Below are positions 13,201-24,400 of a DNA stretch of 64,000 nucleotides, in pieces. Origin of the DNA: Rostratula benghalensis (lineage: Eukaryota; Chordata; Aves; Charadriiformes; Rostratulidae); contig VXAI01000013.1 in NCBI GenBank assembly GCA_013399305.1, positions 1,427,056-1,491,055 of the forward strand, written 5' to 3'. The translations under genes and the position numbers were made by a program. Position 1 is the stretch's first letter. Every line of letters begins with the position of its first letter. Under the pieces are notes generated by a model. It was not told the DNA's origin. It saw nothing but the letters and a program-made list of their open reading frames with translations, and did not search any database.

Positions 13201-15113
13201 ATTCAGCTGTTAATGTACAGTATATGGCTTTGCTTGGGCCTTTTGTTTGCATTAAATGTACAGAAGCCATTACAAAGTATCCATACTACTAAACAGCCTC
13301 TATGTTTTCAAACAGTTTATTTCCAAACTGAGTACCAGAATATCACTAGAAACTGGTCAGAGCAAATGGAGATGTTTTTGCCTTACTTGAGCTGCCAATT
13401 TTGTGGATTCTGGGCCCCATCTGAAAGTGCCTCTGGTTGCTTGCAGCACAGCTCCAGCCATGAGCACAGAACTCCACGCTTCAAACCTGCTCCCAAAGTT
13501 GGAAAAAGCAGCAAGACAGCTTTTATCAGAATAATTTGTGGAGGCACTGAGGCACTTTCAGTCCAAGATTGCCATCTTGTGGTCTGTGATTGCAGAAGAA
13601 AATTTCTAAAATACAGGCTTGCTGTCCTGTGTTCAGTGGTGAAGACAAATTTTGTATCTCATTTATTGCACTCAAAAAAAAAAAAAAGATTATTTTTTTA
13701 AAGACATTTTAATGAATCTTTAAGAGCTAAGTAAGGATGTTAAATACTCCTGAAACAATCAGAGAAATTGCAGTTTACAAAAAAATTAATAATATCTAAT
13801 AATAAATATTTTACAGCTACAATGTTTTACAATTACAGGGAACAGTTTTATGTGCAAGAATTTTCAATATAATTTAATGGTTTATAAATTCAGACATAAA
13901 AATTTAATTAAATCTTTAAGAGAGAGAGTGGCTTGGTAAAGAAATCTGCTCTCCCATCAGACATTAGCTGGGAAAGCAGTTTTAATACGGAAAAACTGCT
14001 CTCCTACCGAGTTGCTCAGGTATTTGAAGAGGTAACTGGGTATAAAGTTTTTTATTTATTCAATATTTGATTTGAAGTATTTTAATTTATCTCTATCCTA
14101 GTTAAAGAATTTTAGAAAGTTGGTTTTGGTTTGTTTTTTTTTAAAAACCACACATTCAGTATTGAAGAAAAGATGGATGTAATAAGGGAAAATTATAAGC
14201 ACCATTATCTGGATCAGATAAGGTATATCCAATATACATATATGATGCAGCATTGCGTGTGTGTGATTTACTTATTTTTACCATCACCACCAGTTTTTCA
14301 AACTGCCTGCTTTGTAAGCAGACTGTCCTTCTGGAGTCTGATTGCTGGATTTGGAAATCTCAGGCAATCAGATGCTCCCAACAGCAGGGCACATCTGGAG
14401 AATGGAGGTTCATTATGGGGAACGATGAGCCCTGCTCCCTGCTCTGTCATCTGCTATCAAGGAGCCTATTTCATCCAAAGATAAAAGCTAAGAGCATTGT
14501 TTCATGTTTTCCAAGGCCCTGCAGTATGTGCGGCTCCTTCTTTGTACTGTTAATACATGGCTTACAATGAGACCTCAAAATGCCAAATTCGTTTGAGAAG
14601 CCAATGAGCGAGTGCTGAAAGAGCCCCTTGATCAATATTGACAACATATTGGGGATACATGATACAGAGGGTGTCAAAGAGGGAAATTATTAAAGAGGTA
14701 GTATTTTTCATAAAACTGTTTGCATTTTGAGATACAAAATAACAAACAAGAACAAGTTTGAAATCGAATCACATAGTAGCAATGCAGTGATAATCAATTA
14801 CTAGCAGCCTGATTTCCATTTCATTTACAGGTTCATTTTCTTAAATGGAAACTTTCCTTTAACATTTTATATTGTATTGCAGTCATTTTTAAGCAAATGG
14901 TTAAATATGTATTATCAGCTAGTTAACTGTAGGAGAGTTCTGTTTTAATTTTCTACAGTATTTTATATAATAATCACTCATTCTCAGTTAACTTTATCTC
15001 TGCTCTATTTATTCTGCTATTTATTTGGGATAGTAATACACAGAGAACATTCTAAGTTAATAAACACAACTTCTATCATGGAAGTTGAAAAGATGCAAAT
15101 GTACTCAACCATT
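10257..15113. other. Intergenic, one CR1 fragment, no gene seen
   Basis: Apart from the CR1 tail at 12863-12998 this is unique sequence. A 9-bp inverted repeat (TCTGAAGTG at 12740-12748 with CACTTCAGA at 12762-12770) is present but unremarkable. Confidence 0.6.
12863..12998 (-). mobile_element. CR1 LINE 3' fragment (minus)
   Basis: Reverse-complement CR1 tail starting GTCATAGAATGGTTTGGGTT, then AAGGTCATCTAGTCCCAACC, GCTCAAAGCCCCATCCAG and CCTGGTCTTGAAGCA. It is embedded in the longest plus-strand open frame in the window (12555-13133), which is why that frame is not called a gene. Confidence 0.9.
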
Positions 15114-15702
15114 TGTGCCCAGATGTTTGCAGCTGGGATGGAGTTAACTTTCTTGCTGGCAGCTGGTGTAGCACTGTGTTTTGGATTTGGGATGAGAAGC
15201 AGTGATGATAGAGCACTAATTGTTTTGGTTGCTGCTCAGCGGTCAAAGCCTTTACTGTTCCTCACACCGCCCCACCACTGAGAAGTCTGGGGGAGCACAA
15301 GAAGTTGGGAGGGGACACTGGTGGGACAGCTGACCCCAGTTTACTAAAAGGACATTCCAGACCATATCACATCCTGCTCAGTATAGAAAGCGGTGAGGAG
15401 AAGAAAGGGGAGAGACACATGATTTGAGCTACGGCATTTGTCTTCCCAAGTAACATGATGGAGCCCTGCTTTCCTGGAGGTGGCTGAACACCTGCCTGCC
15501 CATGGGAAGCAGTGAATTAATTAATTTCTTGATTTGCTTTGCTGCCATGCACAGCTTTTGCTCTACCTCTTAAACTGTCTTTATCTTAATCCCCAGGTTT
15601 TTCTTCACATTTACTTTTCTGATTCTCTCCCCGACTGCAAATTAGGGGGAGTGAGCAAATGGCTGCATGGCCCTACATGCTGGCTGGGGTTAAACCATGA
15701 CA
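15114..15702 (+). mobile_element. Solo ERVL-like LTR (plus orientation)
   Basis: The landmarks of a common bird ERV LTR are in order: GCTGGGATGGAGTTAACTTT, TGTGTTTTGGATTTGGGATG, GCACAAGAAGTTGGGAGGGG, CTGCTCAGTATAGAAAGC (TATA-like region), GGCATTTGTCTTCCCAAGTA, GGAGCCCTGCTTTCCTGG, TTAAACTGTCTTTATCTT and the end GCTGGGGTTAAACCATGACA. The 5' edge is uncertain (15114 or 15124). There is no adjacent internal region and no recognisable target-site duplication. Confidence 0.85.
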
Positions 15703-16107
15703 GTCCTTTTCAGGTCTCCACCTGTTGGTTGTTTTGATGTTCCTCGGTGGCACAGCTCTTGGGTATGAGGATCTCTACGTAATGCACTTATAGAGCTATT
15801 TCATGCAATGCTGCTGCATGTAGGCCAGTGTTTCCACTGAAAAGAACACAAAGAAATAAATAAAATAAGCCCCCAAGATACAGCTACTAACTTGTATCTT
15901 GTATTTTTGATTACGGCCCAGAGAGACACAGGGTCATAGAAAATCCAACACTAAATGGAAATGGTGGCCCAGTGCTGCAAGGAGAAACACGTAAAGAAAC
16001 CTGCTGTAGACCACACTTACTAGTTTCTCAATGAAATTAATAGGAAAATGAGGGCAGAAATACTGTTTGTACATGTGAAAATGCCAGAAGTTTAAACTAT
16101 TGCTAGT

Positions 16108-16680
16108 TGTCCTGTTTTCAGCTGACATACATAGAGTTAATTTTCTCTCTAGTGGCTTCTGTGTTTCAGGTTTGTTAAGAAAGGAAAGTTTTAGCTGTTG
16201 CCAGGTGATGTTTGTGAAACTCAAGGACTTTTTTCAGCTTCCCATCTCTTCCCAACTTCCCAAGCTGATAAGGAGCATAGACAGAACAATAGAACGGCCA
16301 ACGGGACATTCTGTACCACAGACTTCATACCCTAGTTTATAAATGGGGTTGCCTAGGGGTGGGGTGGGAATTTGCAATAACTGCTCAGAATGGGCTGGGC
16401 AACCAATTCACAGGGTGGTGAGAGTGACTTGTGTTGTATTACTTTACCTTGTATATTCTTTTACCATTATTTATTATTACTATTATTGTTATTGTTGTTG
16501 TCGTTATTTTCCTTTTTTTGCTATTTTTCCATTAAACTGTCTTTGTCTCAGCCCACAAGGAGTGGGGTTTTTCCTTCCCTTTCCTTTTTCTCCCACTTCT
16601 CCCTGCCCTTCTTGGGGGGAAGAGGAAGAATTGCCCAAGGGGCTGAGTGGGGCTAGTTGCTGGCTGGGGTTAAACCACCA
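16108..16680 (+). mobile_element. Second ERVL-like LTR, different subfamily (plus orientation)
   Basis: It starts TGTCCTGTTTTCAGCTGACA, keeps AGAGTTAATTTTCTCTCTAG and TTAAACTGTCTTTGTCTCAG, and ends GCTGGCTGGGGTTAAACCAC with CA. The middle (including a TTATTATTACTATTATTG microsatellite at about 16468-16506 and a GGGTGGGGTGGGAATTTGC stretch) is unlike the LTR at 15114-15702, so these are two separate insertions and not the two ends of one provirus. The 155- and 88-codon frames here are LTR shadows. Confidence 0.8.
16468..16506. repeat. (TTA/TTG)n microsatellite inside an LTR
   Basis: Degenerate TTATTATTACTATTATTG TTATTGTTGTTG triplet series. Confidence 0.85.
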
Positions 16681-17553
16681 AACTAGGAAACAATTTAAGT
16701 GGGCTTCACTCCTGTGGAAAAAATCAAATGTCAACAGAAATTATTTAAATGTGTATACTGGTCATCGACAGCATCCATCTGTGGTATTTTACCTTTCAAG
16801 CAAGGGCTAAACTTCTCCAGGCTGAAATCAATAACATTAAAGCTAAGGCTGGACACATCAACAGTTACAGCTTTCTGGGGCTAACTAACTTGATTCATGC
16901 AATCTGATGTTTTTATAAAATTATGTTAGCACAGATTAGAACCTTGTGCTCACTGGGAGTCACTCTCATCTATCAAAGCAATAGGGATTTCTTGGGAATT
17001 TCTTTATGCACATATTATTCACCTGCTGGTCTATATGTTTGCTGCAGGCATGGGGAAATTCACTTAAAAATTTCTTTTGATTAAAAAGAGTCAGAGCCAT
17101 TTCTCAGAAATCTACTTTTTTGGAAGTAGATTTGGTCTGCTTCACTGAGTTTAACAGAGCCTCTGTATTTACAAGCAAGGACACTGAACCATTATTATGC
17201 AGAAGCCAAAACAGCTTTAAATTTCAGTGGTTTAGAACAGACTTGAAAAAACACTTCTCTACCAGAACACAAGATCTAAACACCCAAAGGCTCTAATGTA
17301 TCCACGCATGCCTATGAAGGAACATATTTTCAGTGTCTCTCTCATGTTGTGTTGAAAACTGAGCCTAGATATTTTTGTACCTACATTCTTCACCTGTGAG
17401 AAATACAGAGATAATTTCCAACAATGCAACAAAATGAGCCTTGTCATTATTATCCACAGGCCTACCACATTCTGGCAATTCTCTATAACCCAAAAATGAA
17501 AAGATATGAATACTACATGACAATATATATATTTTTGCTAGACGTTTTTATGG

Positions 17554-17710
17554 CTCATAGAATCATAAAATGGTTTGGGTTGGAAGGCACCTTAAAGATC
17601 ATCTAGTTCTGTCTAACCCCTCTGCCATGGGCAGGGACAGCTCCCACCAGACCAGGTTGCTCAAAGCCCCATCCAGCCTGGCCTTGAACAGTTCGAGGGA
17701 AGGGGCTGGG
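17554..17710 (-). mobile_element. CR1 LINE 3' fragment (minus)
   Basis: It begins TCATAGAATCATAAAATGG and continues TTTGGGTTGGAAGGCACCTT, AAAGATCATCTAGTTC, GGTTGCTCAAAGCCCCATCC and AGCCTGGCCTTGAACAGTTC. This is a typical bird CR1 tail, read as its reverse complement. Confidence 0.92.
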
Positions 17711-20700
17711 CTCTTCTGGCAGAACAGGATTCTGGGCTTTTCTCAATTGCTATTAGTCACTGCATGGAGAAAAGAAGTTAAAGGTATGGGTGTTATTTTC
17801 CATCATCCTTTTGGGACCAATAATATGAGCAAACTGACTAAGGCAAGTGATTTCTGTCATAGTAACGGTACGAGCTGCATTCCCACAGAATTAACCAACA
17901 TGGGAAGCCTTGGTCTGCTCCCACAGACCCCATTTCTGATGAAGAAAGCAGTTGAAGGATGAAGAACCTGGTACAATGCCCGTGAAAGGCTACAGCAAGG
18001 TGTGATTACTGCATCAGCCAGCAGCAAAGCGCCTATGCCACTGCCAGAGAAACACAGATGAAATTAAGGGATTCACCATCCCTGCGTCGATGCTGCTGCA
18101 CAAGAGAGGTCTCACCTGTGTTCTGCTAACGATGGATAGATATCCACATCACACAGAGCTCTCAATCAGCAGCAGCTTCGCAGAAACTTTCAGGCAGAGA
18201 GTCAGTTGTACAGGGACGAACTCAGCCGTGCCACAGATGTCTCCAGGAAAAAGGTAGAAATACAGTGTAATGCAACATCATGATATTCTGCTGCTTTTGC
18301 CCTAGATAACCCAAGTTCTGTCCTCAGCACTTTGTATTCACTTTTTCATGAAAAGAAAATTAACTTCAAAGTCCCAAGTAAACCATCTTTGAAAAGTGGG
18401 TAGTGGCTTTACACCCAAAGAACCCATAGTTCCATCTTAAAAATCATGCAAATATTTTGAACATCCATATTCAGAGATCTCTGGGAAGAGCTGACCACCT
18501 GTCAGGAATAAGAAAAAAATCCCTCCAGATCTTGTTTTGGACAGGAGGCTGCGTTAACCACCTGTCTGTACATATGTCTATAGGGACATTTGGGACCAGC
18601 TCAGTGTGACCTCTGTGTTCTTTTAGATTTATTTTAACAGCCAATATGTTATGCTAAAACAAAACTGTCCCTGTAGCATCATCCGTCAAAGGGTATATCT
18701 GCAGCATAAAGAGCAAGCCTTCATGGGGGAAAACACACAATTCTTTTCAAAATTGTGAATATTCTTGAGTTTTTATTCAAATAATAGTTGGGATGTTCTC
18801 TGGGTAAAAGTTGAGTGCAATTAGAATAGGCCTGTTCGTTAAAAGGATTGAAATAAGATTTAGATTAAATCAAGACTGACATAGGAAAAAAAAACCACAC
18901 ATGATTACACTGATCTAATTTCTGGTGCAAAACAAAGGAACCTCCTGTTTTTAAGACATAGATGTTAAAATGCAAGAAAATTCCTACAAAGAAAAAGGTT
19001 TGACAAGGTTCTGGTGACATCTAAGCCAGATATATAGGACATTTTTGGCTCTCCTTCGTCTGTAAACCTCCAAAATGTTTCCAGGCATATTTTTTTCAGA
19101 TTGATAATACAAATTACAGCATCAAGTTAGGACAAAAAGATTTACACCTCAACCACACACAGCTGCCCAGTTCAGAGCACTTTTATGAGAATTCAGATTA
19201 TGGCAAACCCATAATAATGAAGTAGTTTTCTATTAGAATTATAATAAAGTGCACTGCACAATGTCATTGTAGAACAAATGTGTTCTTAAAGTTTCAACTT
19301 CTCCATTAATTTCTGTATTGTTAACTCTAACACTGATAATGTTATTTTAAATTTTACTACTGGTAAGTATGTCACAATTAAAAGGCTAAGGAATGTGAGG
19401 AGACTCATAAATACTTATAACAATATTATAAACATGGATAGCATCAGGCCTGTGAAAAAATTGTTCAAATTAAAATGCATTTGTCTTTAACAGATTACGT
19501 AAAATATCTTCAGCATAAACAAGTGCAGCTTCAACAGACTAATTTAGCTTTGCTGCTTTTTTTAACACAAACAAATTATTTGTTTGTGTAATTCTCCACT
19601 GATTACCGAAATGTTGGCAATGATTTTATCTTGTAGAATGGTTTGCTATTCTTTTTGTACAACAAAAATATTTGTGAACTCATACAGATTGAAGTTTCAG
19701 CCAGAAAATTTCAAAAACTTTGAACCCTTTTTAATGTGTGCCATTTCAGTTTTCCACTTGGAAACATTTTGCTTCAGAAACTGCCTATGTTTATTTTTAA
19801 CTCCCTGCAAGTGGGAAAATGTAAAAATGGTTTGCATCAGATGTAGAAGTTCTAATCACAATAAAATTTGCGAAAAAAAGGGATTGAAAGATTACCATAC
19901 AAAAAAGAAAAGAAAAAAACATCATGAAATAGTTTAATTCATTTCTCTGTTAAGATAGCAAATTGCAATAATTCCACAAAATCCATCAGCCATCTAAACC
20001 TGAGCTGTGAAATTATTATTATTAGGGAGCTTTTCCTCTAATGTCAAACCTAAACCATCTTGTCTGCAATTAAAGCCCATTATTTCTTTTCCTACACAAA
20101 AGTTCTTGCAGAAAAAAGTTTCTTTTTTTAGCTACTTTTTACATGTTGAAGGCTCATTTTTCCCTTCTCTGCATTAAACACCACCAGCAGTATGTACTAC
20201 TAGACATTTTTCTTTAAGTTGAAAATTAAATCTGTCCTGTTGTTTGAAAATAGGGCTAGCTTCACACTGCAGGAAACTTCCCAAAAGATGAAGGTAGCAG
20301 GGCTTATGCTGCTTTGTCTTCTTCTGCTGCCGCTGGTAGGAGAATTAAGAGCAGGAAAGGGACAGGAAAGAAATGGCTAGATGAGTAACATCATGAGAGG
20401 AGAATAGGCTTTGGACCTTTCTGGATCCAAATGTTTCTCACCCAGTTGTTACTGAAAATGTATGTGCTTAACACATACTTTTTTATTTCTGTAAATCTTA
20501 TTTACATGATCCTGAATCCTGGAGTCAGACTTCTCCTTTGATCACCTTGCAAGAGTAAGAGCATGACCACCATCTAGACCAGCAGCGTCAGGTGGACTCA
20601 TCAATATGTTTTGTGTAATTAATTAGGTGCTGCTGCTTATTCCTAGATCTCAGTGAACCATTTTAATTCTTTGCTGTGGTCTAATATCAACAGAAAAGCT

Positions 20701-23700
20701 GCAAAAAATTGCAGAAAATTATATTCCATAGATCCATTTAGTATATATTCTCAAGATATCTGAAATTGTTGCTTTTTCTGTGCCCTTTGAAGTAGGAATC
20801 ATTTTTAGCACTACCTATTTCTGTAGCCTCGTGACTCCAACTGATTATTCAAATACAAAAGGAAATCTGTACTTTTTTGAATCTGATTAAACAGTCACCG
20901 CTCAGACTTTGAGGTTTGTTGTCACTTTAAAGCCTTCATTAACAGCAGAAGCAAAACTGTCTTAAAATGCCTGCTTAAACATCAGATTCCTCCAAATTAT
21001 GCTGTGTTGGTCATATAGACTCCAGACTGATGGACCTGCAGCCCATCAGCCCAGCAAATACAGATTTAACGGAAAATCACTCAATAATTTCAGTTAATTT
21101 TAGAAGAAACTCTAGCTAATGCATTTTGATATGTTGGACGGGTAGTGATGAATCAGCACGTAGAAACAGTGGTTTAACGGTCAAGAATTGGGAACAGTGA
21201 GAAGTCAGTTCTAGCTAGTCGGGTTGTGGATACTGGAGAAAAAGAGAGGTCTTCAAACGGTCTAAACAAAAGAAATTTGGATAACATAAATGGTATCCCC
21301 CAAATATACCGATTCTGCAACAGGAGTGATCCAGCAGGGATGAAAATATACCCTACCATTTAGGTCACTGGCTGTACACTTAAGGTGTAAGTACCTTACA
21401 GTATTAGACTCCAATACTTTAATAGATACCTATATGTCCACCGTTGAGGAAAGACAACTGACTTTAAATATTTTAATGTTTTCAGAAGTGTCTTCCATAA
21501 TAGACAAATATTAACCTAAAAGATATTAATTTGTCAAGACAAACGAAACATAAATCTGTGCAACTTTGCAGAATGCAAGAATATTGACTGAGAAATAACA
21601 TGTTGTAAATACCTTTACATTATTTTTGTGTTTTTGTTCTGTTTGAGCTGCTAGTTGTCGCGTATTCTCTGGAAATCAGTCTCTTTCCGGACTTCACAGA
21701 TTTTGCTGTAATGTGTATTGTTTTTAAGTAGTTAAAACAAGAAATTAAATCAAACAGCTACTTTAAAATTTCTTATTTGATACCTATTTTCCCGCAGTTG
21801 TAAATGTCTCAGTGTGAGTCTCTGAATCTCACCTTGTGCAATGGTAAAAGTCCCATTCTAAAGATTTGCTCAGTTTGTTCACCTCCTTCAGAGTTAACGT
21901 TTGCATTTCCACTCTCGAAGCAGAGGAGGAGAAAGAAAATCAATCAAGGGGAAAATCTGAAAATATCTGTTAAAAACAGACCCATAAGAAATCTGGAATA
22001 TGAAGGAAGACAGAATAAGGGGAAGGCAGGGCCAAGTCCTCTTTCTCTCTGTCTCCAGGCAGTTACTTTTCAGTTCCACCCTTGACAAAGATTGTCAGAA
22101 ATTGTAAGGGGTGAGCAGAGGGAAAGGGATCATGGTCACACATAACTTCTGTCCAGATCAACCCTTTTCTCTGTGTCTGGGGAAAACAGTGGGCATTGGA
22201 GCAGCCTGGCAGTTGCTCCGTTTACTCAAGAGCTCCTGTCTATATCAGAATAGTAATTCTTATTAAGTCTACTATGCGTTATAGTAAACCTTTCCAAGGT
22301 GTTAGGGTATCTTCAGCATTTTAACATATACACAATTTAGTTCACTTATATCAAGTAAACTGGCTGAGAACAAGTTTTCTGTGCTTGCTTTCCTACAACT
22401 CCTTTAAAACAAGCAAGCAAGCAAACAAGCAAACAACCGTAACAGGATAAAAGAGGTGAGTTTAGTTTTTTGTTGCCAAAACTTTTGGTTCATGGCTGTA
22501 ACTTTTCAGTAATAATATATTAATTTTAGCCTAAACTTTAGGTTGGGACAAAATTCAGCCCATAAAAGTACTTAAATCTTATCTCTGTGGGAGAACTGTT
22601 TAACTAAGTTTATACTCATTTAGTGAAAATGAATTATGTTTGTAAGCACTTCATAATTTTATTGTGTTTTCACAATAAGGTCTTAATGAGAAAATTTTCC
22701 ACAAGAAAAATTATGCTTAACATGGTTCTCCTACGTCTTTGTGGTGTATTTGTACTAAATGAGCAGCTCATCCATCAGAATGAAGTATTCAAGTCCCTTA
22801 AAGACCATTGTGCTAATTTAGTGCTATCATTTGATTAATACTCAGTGCCTCCACTTCTCCAAAATAAGGGGGTTTTTTTTCTCTTTTTTCTACTTTAACA
22901 TGCATTTAGGGAATCATATCTAACAACCTGCCATCTTTTTGCGTTAAGACCCAGCAGTATGAAATGAACTTACACAGACAGTTAAAACATTCATATTTCA
23001 ATCAGCACATAAAGAAATGGAGATAGAGTTTCTAAATGGAGAAGCAGAGAATGGTGAAACCCCACAACTTTAAATACAGTACAGATGAATTTTAACTCTA
23101 CATGCACTTATTTGGTTTTGGTAGTCCTGAAACCCATTCCCAGGAAGCACAATAGAACTTGTATTAATTTCAATCCTGCCATGGCATACCTGTATGGATT
23201 GTATACTGTGAGAAGCTAGTACCAGCAGTCAATATAGCAGTAAATAGATTATGATCAATTAGTATCTTATTAATTAAAAAAAAAGTTTTATATTGTGCCT
23301 CACATCTGCAGCACAAGAGTAGAGATGAGGCAGAGCAAAGATTTATCGTAGATAAGAGGCTGAGATGAATAATTGTACTGATGAGAAACTTTTCAACAAA
23401 ATTATTAAGATTTATTTTACAACAATTTCAATGTTTCATTGGAACGTATTCATTTCAACAAAGCTTTTTTAAGAAGGCTTCCTATTTACAAGATGGAGAA
23501 CTGGGGTAACAGGAGTCCAAGGTCAGTGTCCACAGGTTGTGAACGGGACAGAGAGGATTCATAGGTGAGTACGTGCCAAGTTCAAATGAGGCCGTAAATC
23601 TGAGTCTCCCATACCCCATGGGACTGGTCTGACTACAGCACTGTCAACTATTCTGACAAGAAGTTAAGAGGATTTCTGCCTTAAAAGAAATTTTAAAAAT

Positions 23701-23772
23701 TAAAAAAATTAGCATAGTAAGACCTTTGGCACTGATGAAAGATGAAACCAAACTGGAAAACCTGAAACATTT
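17711..23772. other. Intergenic, no gene seen
   Basis: Unique AT-rich sequence. The 117-codon frame at 19584-19937 has no similarity I recognise and ends in a Lys-rich low-complexity stretch. Only simple repeats are evident. Confidence 0.6.
22407..22437. repeat. (AAGC)n/(AAAC)n microsatellite
   Basis: AACAAGCAAGCAAGCAAACA followed by AGCAAACAAC; a tetranucleotide repeat. Confidence 0.85.
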
Positions 23773-24181
23773 TGTACTGGTTCTGGCTGAAACAGAGTTA
23801 ACTTTCCTTGCAGCAGCAGCTCACATTGAGCTGTGTTTTGGGTTTGTGGCTAAAACAGGGTTGACAATGTACCAGTGTTTTGGCTAGCACTGAGCAGCTG
23901 CTTGCCAGCACCAAGGCCGCCTCTGTTTTTCACTCTGCCCCTCAAGTGAGTAGGCTGGAGCTGGGCAAGAGGCTCAGGGGACACAGCCAAGGCTGCTGAC
24001 CTGAACTGGCCAAAGGCATATTCCACATTTGCTTATTAAAATGTTTTTATCTTGACCCATGACTTTTTCTCACAACTGCTTTTCCTGTACCCTCCCTGAT
24101 CCCACTGGGAGCAGGCAGTGACCCAGCAGCCGTGTGGGTACTTTGCTGCCAGCCAAGGCCTTTTTCTAACAAAATTCACTG
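23773..24181 (+). mobile_element. Third ERVL-like LTR, internally deleted (plus orientation)
   Basis: It starts TGTACTGGTTCTGGCTGAAA then CAGAGTTAACTTTCCTTGCA, keeps GAGCTGTGTTTTGGGTTTG, GGGACACAGCCAAGGCTG and CTGACCTGAACTGGCC, jumps to ATTAAAATGTTTTTATCTTG and ACCCATGACTTTTTCTCACA, and ends near GTGACCCAGCAGCCGTGTGG. Relative to the LTR at 15114 the TATA-to-AAGTAAC middle portion is missing, giving about 400 bp instead of about 590 bp. It is probably an old copy with a deletion. Confidence 0.75.
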
Positions 24182-24279
24182 AGCAACTGAGTTAGTGATT
24201 AAGTTCTAAATTTATCAGCTGATTAAAAAGGAAGCTGTAATTTGGTGACTGAGGCAGAAGTGTGTTCAGTTCAACTCCT

Positions 24280-24400
24280 ATCTCTGTCCCAGGCTTCCTT
24301 CATGGCCTTGGACAAGTCACTGAATTTCTGATGTCCTTAGACAACTCCCTAAATGTCTGCCTCAGCCTCTTGTCTCTTAGCCAGAGGTAACAACACTTCC
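24280..24400 (+). mobile_element. Possible MIR-like SINE remnant
   Basis: CTATCTCTGTCCCAGGCTTC, CCTTGGACAAGTCACTGAAT, TCTGCCTCAGCCTCTTGTCT follow the forward MIR pattern (a 'tgtgaccttgggcaagtcactt...cctcagtttcc' arrangement) with gaps. Confidence 0.4.

Noticed and set aside
13171..13701. 176-codon plus-strand frame
   Set aside because: No domain, low-complexity Lys end from an A-run, no homologue recognised; most likely chance.
16343..16810. 155-codon plus-strand frame with Tyr/Cys-rich middle
   Set aside because: It covers the LTR at 16108-16680 and a TTA-type microsatellite; the odd composition is the repeat translated.
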